Source of the DNA: Paraburkholderia sejongensis | Lineage (GTDB): Bacteria > Pseudomonadota > Gammaproteobacteria > Burkholderiales > Burkholderiaceae | Reading direction: 5' to 3' | NCBI RefSeq assembly: GCF_020880815.1 | Contig: NZ_JAJITD010000002.1 | Span: forward strand, 310,001 to 374,000 | Length of the DNA stretch: 64,000 bases | Position numbers and translations under genes: made by a program | Part shown: piece after piece, positions 58,265 through 64,000 of the stretch | How positions within the stretch are numbered: the first letter of the stretch is position 1 | Layout: the number at the start of each line of letters is the position of its first letter | The notes under the pieces: model-generated | What the model was told of the DNA's origin: nothing | Database searches by the model: none | Seen by the model: the letters and a program-made list of their open reading frames with translations, nothing else

Positions 58265-58296
58265 CCGCGGGAAAACCGCGGGAAAACCGCGGGAAG
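58265..58296 (-). repeat. CCGCGGGAAAA tandem repeats between pdxA and rsmA
   Basis: Two perfect 11-bp units (58265-58275, 58276-58286) and a third near-copy. On the minus strand (transcription direction) this reads CCGCGG separated by TTTTC, so neighbouring units can pair as CCGCGG-loop-CCGCGG followed by TTTTC, a short terminator-like hairpin in alternative registers. Confidence 0.75.
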
Positions 58297-58337
58297 CCGC
58301 GCCATGCGCGAACGGCCCGCTTACAGCGCGAGCGCCA

Positions 58338-59348
58338 TCAGCCGCCGCGCCGATGCCGCGCCATCGACACCGCGGTATCGATCGCGGCGATCAGGCTGCC
58401 CGCGTCGGCGCGGCCGGTGCCGGCCAGATCGAGCGCGGTGCCGTGGTCGACCGACGTGCGAATGATCGGCAATCCCAACGTCACGTTGATGCCTTCGCCG
58501 AACGTCGCGTATTTGAGCACCGGCAGGCCCTGGTCATGGAACATCGCCAGCACGCAGTCGGCTTCGTCGAGATAGCGCGGCTGGAACAGCGTGTCGGCCG
58601 GATACGGCCCGCGCGCGTCGATGCCCGCGCCGTTCGCCTGCTGCAACGCCGGTGTGATCACGTCGATTTCCTCGCGGCCGAGGTAGCCGTTTTCTCCCGC
58701 ATGCGGGTTCAGTCCGGTCACCAGAATACGTGGCGCGGGCAGACCGAAGTGCTGGCGCAAATCCTGATCGATGATGCGCAGCGTGTCGACGAGGCTGTCG
58801 ATCGTCAACGCTGCCGACACGTCCTTCAGCGGCAGATGGGTGGTCGCGAGCGCAACCCGCAGCGGCCGCTTGCCGGTGCCGGCCAGCATCATCACGACCC
58901 GCGGGGTGTGGGTGCGCTCGGCCAGATATTCGGTGTGGCCGGTGAACGGCACACCGGCATCGTTGATCGTGCTTTTTTGCAGCGGCGCGGTGACGATCGC
59001 GTCGAAGCTGCCGGCCACCGCGCCGTCGATCGCCGCGTCGAGCAGATCGAGCACATAGCGGCCGTTCGCGGCGTCGAGCTTGCCCGCCCGCGACGGCGCA
59101 CCGAGCGCGTGATGTTCGACCCGCACGCGCGCACCGCCACTCGTCAACGCGGCCCAGTCGACGCCGACCGCGCGCGCCCGTTCGGCCAGCAACTGCGCGT
59201 CGCCGAGTACGGTGAACTGTGCGTTGGGCCAGTGCGCGGCCGCGCCGGCCAGCGCCTGCGCGGTCAGCTCCGGACCGACGCCGGCGGGCTCGCCGGTCGT
59301 GATCGCGATCTGCAGCGGGCGTTGAACGGACGGGGCGGCGCTGGTCAT
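58338..59348 (-). CDS. pdxA: 4-hydroxythreonine-4-phosphate dehydrogenase
   Basis: A 336-residue PdxA of pyridoxal 5'-phosphate synthesis. Metal-binding His blocks [28 protein letters not shown] and [13 protein letters not shown] are present; the start [13 protein letters not shown] is typical. It sits 13 bp downstream of surA, in the classic lptD-surA-pdxA-rsmA order. Confidence 0.95.
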   Translation of the reverse strand: MTSAAPSVQRPLQIAITTGEPAGVGPELTAQALAGAAAHWPNAQFTVLGDAQLLAERARAVGVDWAALTSGGARVRVEHHALGAPSRAGKLDAANGRYVLDLLDAAIDGAVAGSFDAIVTAPLQKSTINDAGVPFTGHTEYLAERTHTPRVVMMLAGTGKRPLRVALATTHLPLKDVSAALTIDSLVDTLRIIDQDLRQHFGLPAPRILVTGLNPHAGENGYLGREEIDVITPALQQANGAGIDARGPYPADTLFQPRYLDEADCVLAMFHDQGLPVLKYATFGEGINVTLGLPIIRTSVDHGTALDLAGTGRADAGSLIAAIDTAVSMARHRRGG

Positions 59349-59361
59349 TACGTGATTCCGC

Positions 59362-60726
59362 TTATTGCACGCCGGTCACGCTGGGCTTCACTTCGACGTA
59401 CGCGGTGTCGCGCAGCTCGCGCAGCCAGTCCGCGTATGCCTGCTCCGCCTTGCGCTGGCCGATCGCCTGACGCGCGAGGTCCATCTGCTGCGAGATCGAG
59501 CCTTCCGCGTCGCGGCGGCCCAGCACCTGGATCAGGTGGTAGCCGTACTCGCTGCGCACCGGCTCGCTGATCTGGCCGTCCTGCAGCGAGTTCATTGCGC
59601 GCTCGAACTCCGGCACGGTTTCGCCCGGGCTGATCCAGCCGAGGTCGCCGCCTTGCGACGACGAACCGTCCTGCGAGTAGGTGCGCGCGAACTTCGCGAA
59701 GTCGCCGCCCGCGGCGACCTGGCTGCGGATGTCGAGCAGTTTCTGGCGCGCTTGCGGCTCGGACTGACCGTCGCCGACGCGTAGCAGGATGTGGCGCACG
59801 TGCGTCTGCACGAGCTTGGGCGCATCCGCGCTGGCGCCCTGACCGGCGCGGCGCTCGACCAGACGGACGATTTCGAAACCGTCGTTGGTGCGAATCAGCT
59901 CCGGATTGACCTCACCCGGACGCAATGCCGACGCGGCCTTCACGAACTCGGGCGGCAGCTTCGCCGGCGCGAGGAAACCAAGATCGCCGCCGGTCTTCGC
60001 GGCATCCGCGGCCTGCGAATTGGACTTCGCAAGTTTTTCGAAACTGGCGCCGCCCTTCGCTTCGGCGAGCAGCGCTTCGGCTTTCTTCTGGGCCGCTTCG
60101 ATGTCGGTCTGCGCCGCGTTCAGCGGCGCTTTCACGAGGATGTGCTGGATCCGCAGGTCGTTGGTCTGGCCGGCGTTCGGGCCGCGCTGGCTGGCGATGT
60201 AGTTCGCGACCTCGGCGTCCGACACCGTGATCTTGCTGTCGACTTCCTTCTCGCGCAGACGCGACAGCGTCAGCTCGGTGCGCGCGTCGCTGGTGAACGT
60301 GCTCCAGGGCACGCCCTGCGCCTCGATCCGCGCGCGGTACATTTCGAACGTCATGTTGTTCGCTTGCGCGAGACGCTCGAGCGTGCGCTGCACTGCCGCG
60401 TCGTCGATATTGATGCCGTCTTCCTTGGCCTTCTGCAACTGGATGCGCTCGAGCACCATCTGCGTGAGCACCTGCTGGCGCAGCTGGTCGAGCGGCGGCA
60501 CCGGCGCGTTCTGCTGATTCAGGCGGTGCGAGATCAGGCTGACCCGTTCTTCGAGTTCGCGCCGCGTGATGACACCGTTGTTGACCACCGCGGCGATGGT
60601 GTCGACCGTCTGGCCGCTACTGCCGCCCAACGCCTGCGCCTGTGCCGGCGCAACCGGAAGGAAAGACGCCGCGCCGGCGAGAGCCGCCGCGAGCGTTGCC
60701 AAGCGAAGCTGTTTGATGATTGCCAC
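59362..60726 (-). CDS. surA: Periplasmic chaperone and peptidyl-prolyl isomerase SurA
   Basis: A 454-residue exported chaperone for outer-membrane proteins. The start is GTG at 60726 with GGAG five bases upstream, giving a signal peptide ending near residue 32 (PVAPAQAQA); the open frame to 61110 overlaps lptD. An N-terminal SurA domain ([20 protein letters not shown]) is followed by two parvulin domains around residues 180-285 and 300-400. Its client LptD is encoded immediately upstream. Confidence 0.95.
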   Translation of the reverse strand: MAIIKQLRLATLAAALAGAASFLPVAPAQAQALGGSSGQTVDTIAAVVNNGVITRRELEERVSLISHRLNQQNAPVPPLDQLRQQVLTQMVLERIQLQKAKEDGINIDDAAVQRTLERLAQANNMTFEMYRARIEAQGVPWSTFTSDARTELTLSRLREKEVDSKITVSDAEVANYIASQRGPNAGQTNDLRIQHILVKAPLNAAQTDIEAAQKKAEALLAEAKGGASFEKLAKSNSQAADAAKTGGDLGFLAPAKLPPEFVKAASALRPGEVNPELIRTNDGFEIVRLVERRAGQGASADAPKLVQTHVRHILLRVGDGQSEPQARQKLLDIRSQVAAGGDFAKFARTYSQDGSSSQGGDLGWISPGETVPEFERAMNSLQDGQISEPVRSEYGYHLIQVLGRRDAEGSISQQMDLARQAIGQRKAEQAYADWLRELRDTAYVEVKPSVTGVQ

Positions 60727-60791
60727 AGATACTCCAATGATGTCGGGCGCTTCGCCCGTCTTTTCGCATGCCATGAATGACCGCGCGAACG

Positions 60792-63164
60792 TCATTCGTA
60801 ATTGGTGAACCGCGACTCGGGCGGCGGCGGCGGCGGCAGCGGCGTGTAACCGGCGACGCTGCTGCGGAACGCGGTGATCAGCCCGTTGTCGACGCTCGAC
60901 AGGCCCTTGAACGTCAATTGCGCGAGGAACCGCGTACTCGACTGATTCTGTCCCGACGTGTTCAGGCCGTTCGCATAGCGTTGCAGACCGGCGCCGAGCG
61001 TCCAGCAGTCCGCGTCGTATTGCAGCCCGACCAGACCGTCGACGATCCGGTGGCCGCCGAGGTCGTAATTGAAGCGGCCGACCCCGAACACCCGGTGCGT
61101 CAGCGGCCATTGCCCCGAGATCACGATCTGATTGATCGGCTGGTTGTCCAGCGTGGTGTTCGCGCGGGTGTAGCGATAGCCGACGTTGAGCACCTTGCCG
61201 GTCGCGGGGCTGAAGCCGAAACCGACGCTCGTTTTCACGAGCTGGTTGTTGTCGGCATTATATTGGAACGCCGTTTCCGACGCGAAACCGGCGCCCAGCT
61301 TGACGGACGCGCCGACGATCAGGTCCGAGTGGGTCGCCTGGGTGCTGGTCTGGCTAGGCTGCAGCGTGACGCGCTGATCGCGGAAATAGTACTGCTGCGC
61401 GATCACGAAGCGCGCGCGTTCGTCGCCGGTCGCCGGGTTGATGAAGCGGGTGGTCAGGCCCGCGGTCAGGCGGTTCGCGTCGGCGATCCGGTCGTTACCG
61501 ACGAAGGTGTTCGGCGTGAAGATTTCCGCCAGACCGAAGTCGGACTCGGCGGTGTCGAACAGCGGCGCGTTGTCCTGATTGCGGTACGGCGTGTACACGT
61601 AGTACAGGCGCGGCTCCAGCGTCTGGATATAGTCCGCGCCGAACACCCGCACCGACCGCTCGAAGATCAGCCCGGTGTCGAACGTGAAAGTCGGAATCGA
61701 CTGGGTGAAGTTCTTCTGCGGATTCGGCACGCCCGCGAGATCCGTGCCGATGTTGTTCAGGTCGTACGACGCGAAGTGCCATTGCACCTTCGGCGTGACG
61801 AAGTAGCCCGGCCCCACCATCGAGTACGACAGGTACGGGTTGAACATCACCCGCTGGCCTTCGGTCACGTCCGCGGTAGTGATGCGGAAACGCGTGTAGT
61901 CGGCCTCGGCGCCGAAGTCGAAGCCGCCGACGTTGTACTTCGCGTACTTCACGTTCAATTGCGGCTCGCGGCCGTACGGCGCGACCGACGGCTCCAGCGT
62001 CTGCCAGTGCTGCTCGCGCGCGAGCACCGACCACGGGCCGGTGTTGTAGGTCAACCCGGCTTCCTGCTGATACAGGAGCTGGGTGCCGTTCATGAACTGG
62101 TTGACCGACGACGACAGGTCTTCCGGATAGGTGTTATCCGAAACCTTGTTGTAATAGATGTAGCCGCCGAAGCCGTTACCGAAGTTCTGGTTGTGCTGGA
62201 TGTACAGCGCGTAACGGTTGGTCTTCGTCAGCCGGTCGTTGGGCAGGAACTCGCCGGTGATCGAGCCGGAGTACGTCGGCGACAGATAGCGGAACGCGGC
62301 CTGCAACTGCACCCCGCGCTTCGAGATCAGCCGCGGCGTGAGCGTCAGGTCGCGGTTCGGCGCGATATTGAAGTAATACGGTACCGACAGCTCGAAGCCA
62401 TTGGTCGAGCTGAGCGAAAACGTGGGCGGTAACAGCCCGCTGCGCCGGTCGCCCGACAGCGGGAACGACAGCCACGGCGACGCGAACACCGGTACGCCCT
62501 GGAAGAACAGCACGCTGTTGTAGGCGACGCCTTCGTCCGCACCGGTGTCGAAATCGAACTCGCTGCCCTTGATGTACCAGGCCGGGTTGTCCGCGCACGC
62601 GCACGCCGTGTAAGTGCCCCGCGTGAACACCGAGCGCTCGGCGTCGAGCAGATCGACCCGCTCCGCGCTGCCGGAGCCGCCCGTCACGTTGAAGTGGTAC
62701 TTCGGCGAGGTCATGAACCCTTCGGTCGAATCGACGCGCAAATGCGCTTCGGGACCGATGAAGGTATTGCCGGTATTGATCACGTGGACATTGCCGTACG
62801 CGTCGGCCATGTCCGTGTCCTGGTCATAGTGCAGCGCGTCGGACTTGATCACGGCGGTGCCGTGGCGCACCTCGGCCGCACCCTTGACCGCGAGATCCTG
62901 GTCGATCGTGCCGGCCGCGTGCTCGCCGAGCACGAAGGTGGCGGGCCGCTGGCCGCTTTGCCGCGGATGCTCTTCCAGCTGCGGGGCCATCTGCATGCCC
63001 CACGGCGGATCGATCGGTTGCGGCTGCGCAGCTTCCCCCGCCAGCTGGGCGTGCGCAAGCGCGGGCATCAGACCCGGAACGGCAACCAGCGCCGCGACGA
63101 GCCGCCGTTTGCGCGGCACTACTGCACAGGAGGGAGTGGAATCGGAAAGCTGTCTGGGCGGCAT
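60792..63164 (-). CDS. lptD: LPS-assembly protein LptD
   Basis: A 790-residue outer-membrane protein inserting lipopolysaccharide into the outer leaflet. N-terminal signal region ([20 protein letters not shown]), an LptA/OstA-like periplasmic domain (about residues 90-240), a short Cys pair ([10 protein letters not shown]) and a C-terminal beta barrel. It requires SurA for folding; surA follows 65 bp downstream. First gene of the minus-strand lptD-surA-pdxA-rsmA string. Confidence 0.95.
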   Translation of the reverse strand: MPPRQLSDSTPSCAVVPRKRRLVAALVAVPGLMPALAHAQLAGEAAQPQPIDPPWGMQMAPQLEEHPRQSGQRPATFVLGEHAAGTIDQDLAVKGAAEVRHGTAVIKSDALHYDQDTDMADAYGNVHVINTGNTFIGPEAHLRVDSTEGFMTSPKYHFNVTGGSGSAERVDLLDAERSVFTRGTYTACACADNPAWYIKGSEFDFDTGADEGVAYNSVLFFQGVPVFASPWLSFPLSGDRRSGLLPPTFSLSSTNGFELSVPYYFNIAPNRDLTLTPRLISKRGVQLQAAFRYLSPTYSGSITGEFLPNDRLTKTNRYALYIQHNQNFGNGFGGYIYYNKVSDNTYPEDLSSSVNQFMNGTQLLYQQEAGLTYNTGPWSVLAREQHWQTLEPSVAPYGREPQLNVKYAKYNVGGFDFGAEADYTRFRITTADVTEGQRVMFNPYLSYSMVGPGYFVTPKVQWHFASYDLNNIGTDLAGVPNPQKNFTQSIPTFTFDTGLIFERSVRVFGADYIQTLEPRLYYVYTPYRNQDNAPLFDTAESDFGLAEIFTPNTFVGNDRIADANRLTAGLTTRFINPATGDERARFVIAQQYYFRDQRVTLQPSQTSTQATHSDLIVGASVKLGAGFASETAFQYNADNNQLVKTSVGFGFSPATGKVLNVGYRYTRANTTLDNQPINQIVISGQWPLTHRVFGVGRFNYDLGGHRIVDGLVGLQYDADCWTLGAGLQRYANGLNTSGQNQSSTRFLAQLTFKGLSSVDNGLITAFRSSVAGYTPLPPPPPPESRFTNYE

Positions 63165-63344
63165 GTATCGTTTGGCGAATCGACCCGTGAGCCAGGCTTG
63201 CCGTCGTCACGATCCACCGCCTGCGCATCGCGACCGCGAGAGTCGGCTGCACCACTGGATTCACTATTTGCCGATGCTAAGGCGGGCGGTAAAACGCAAC
63301 ACGCAAAAGCTGGCGTGTGAGTCGCGTCAAAAAAGTCGTGGGGT

Positions 63345-63350
63345 ATTATA
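63345..63350 (-). promoter_or_regulatory. Candidate -10 element for lptD
   Basis: TATAAT on the minus strand, about 180 bp before the lptD start, in the 225-bp divergent region between lptD and the kinase gene. No good -35 (TTCTTG at the right distance). No other feature was recognised in this gap. Confidence 0.4.
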
Positions 63351-63389
63351 TGGCAAGACGTTGCCCCCAAGAATTTGCCGCCGGTTTTC

Positions 63390-64000
63390 ATGACGCTGCC
63401 CGCCACCCAAGCCCACCAAGACTCCCGTCTCTCCCTGCTCAAAGCCTGGCTGCAAGGCCACGCGGCGCATCATGCGCTCGAGCTCGACAGCCTCGTCGCC
63501 GCCTCTTCCGACGCCAGTTTCCGCCGCTATTTCCGGCTCGCCGGTAAGGCGCCGCAAGGCACTGGCGCGGCCACGCTGATCGCGGTCGACGCACCGCCGC
63601 CGGAAAAATGCCGCGAATTCGCGCAGATCGCCGAACTGCTCGCAGCCGCCGGCGTGCACGTGCCGCGCGTGCTCGAAGTCGATTTCGACGCCGGCTTCAT
63701 GCTCGTCACCGATCTGGGCAGCGCGTCGTACCTCGGCGCGCTGACCGATGCGCAGGCCGCCGGCGACACCCGCCGCGCCCGCGCGCTGATGCGCGACGCG
63801 CTCGACGCGCTGATCCGCTGGCAGCTCAGTTCGCGCGAAGACGTGCTGCCGCCGTTCGACGAAGCGTTCCTGCGCCGCGAAATGGAGCTGATGCCCGAGT
63901 GGTTCATCGGCCGCCATCTGGGCCGCGTGGTCGACGAAGAGACCCGCGCGCTGCTCGATCGCACGTTCGCGCTGCTGGTCGCGAGCGCGCGCGCGCAGCC
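63390..64000 (+). CDS. amgK: AmgK-type N-acetylmuramate/N-acetylglucosamine kinase (3' partial)
   Basis: An open frame from ATG 63390 to the window end with no stop (203 codons). It starts MTLPATQAHQDSRLSLLKAW and contains SSDASFRRYFRL, a P-loop-like region of the aminoglycoside-phosphotransferase fold, then VPRVLEVDFDAGFMLVTDLG. AmgK phosphorylates MurNAc and GlcNAc at C1 in peptidoglycan recycling. Divergent placement next to lptD, usually with murU downstream (outside this window), supports the name. The catalytic part is beyond the edge. Confidence 0.85.
   Translation, partial: MTLPATQAHQDSRLSLLKAWLQGHAAHHALELDSLVAASSDASFRRYFRLAGKAPQGTGAATLIAVDAPPPEKCREFAQIAELLAAAGVHVPRVLEVDFDAGFMLVTDLGSASYLGALTDAQAAGDTRRARALMRDALDALIRWQLSSREDVLPPFDEAFLRREMELMPEWFIGRHLGRVVDEETRALLDRTFALLVASARAQ

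Overview
The window is a GC-rich (about 65 percent) chromosomal segment with the gene content and order of a betaproteobacterium of the family Burkholderiaceae; Paraburkholderia or Burkholderia is the best guess. Supporting signs are the queA-tgt-yajC-secD-secF string, the lptD-surA-pdxA-rsmA string next to an amgK-type kinase, the split pntAa/pntAb/pntB transhydrogenase, two separate PqiA proteins with PqiB and PqiC, and a 'Gcr/site-specific recombinase' membrane protein. It is almost entirely core genome. The only clearly accessory-looking item is a small toxin-antitoxin pair at 7.6-8.3 kb. I saw no IS element, prophage, CRISPR array, rRNA or tRNA.

Layout. 1-5.9 kb: the end of a YhdP/AsmA-like envelope protein, a nitrilase-family amidase and TldD. 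5.9-7.5 kb: aroG (DAHP synthase) behind a promoter, a 22-codon leader peptide with eight consecutive aromatic codons, and a four-segment transcription attenuator. 7.6-8.3 kb: a HigBA-type toxin-antitoxin pair with its operator. 8.4-14.7 kb: a cobalamin adenosyltransferase, then a D-lactate-dehydrogenase-like flavoprotein followed by glcD-glcE-glcF (glycolate oxidase). 14.8-17.4 kb: PLP-binding YggS, proC and, convergent, ubiA. 17.7-23.7 kb (minus strand): recG, oxyR, katA, a 60-aa membrane protein and dps, a peroxide-defence cluster with an inverted repeat at the katA promoter. 23.9-30 kb: queA, tgt, yajC, secD, secF (queuosine tRNA modification and Sec translocation).

30-33.5 kb (minus): an MFS symporter and a cytochrome b561/YceI/YceI operon. 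34-37.8 kb: pqiA-pqiA-pqiB-pqiC, a lipid-transport (MCE) system. 38-43.1 kb: Gcr-like membrane protein, THUMP-domain rRNA methyltransferase, a VOC protein and a WYL regulator. 43.2-46.1 kb (minus): proton-translocating transhydrogenase. 46.4-50 kb: NUDIX hydrolase, mnmA and a membrane-anchored glutamate-synthase-like FMN protein. 50-56.1 kb: glyQ, glyS, gmhB, plsC, a YgjP-type metallopeptidase and, convergent, gloA. 56.4-64 kb: an EamA transporter, then rsmA, pdxA, surA and lptD on the minus strand, with the start of an AmgK-type sugar kinase running off the right edge.

The most interesting item is the attenuator ahead of aroG. Promoter, leader ORF, the 1:2, 2:3 and 3:4 pairings and the U-tract can all be read base by base. 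It predicts that the first step of the shikimate pathway is controlled by ribosome stalling on a mixed Phe/Tyr/Trp codon run. Transmembrane, signal-peptide and domain limits below were judged by eye and are approximate.
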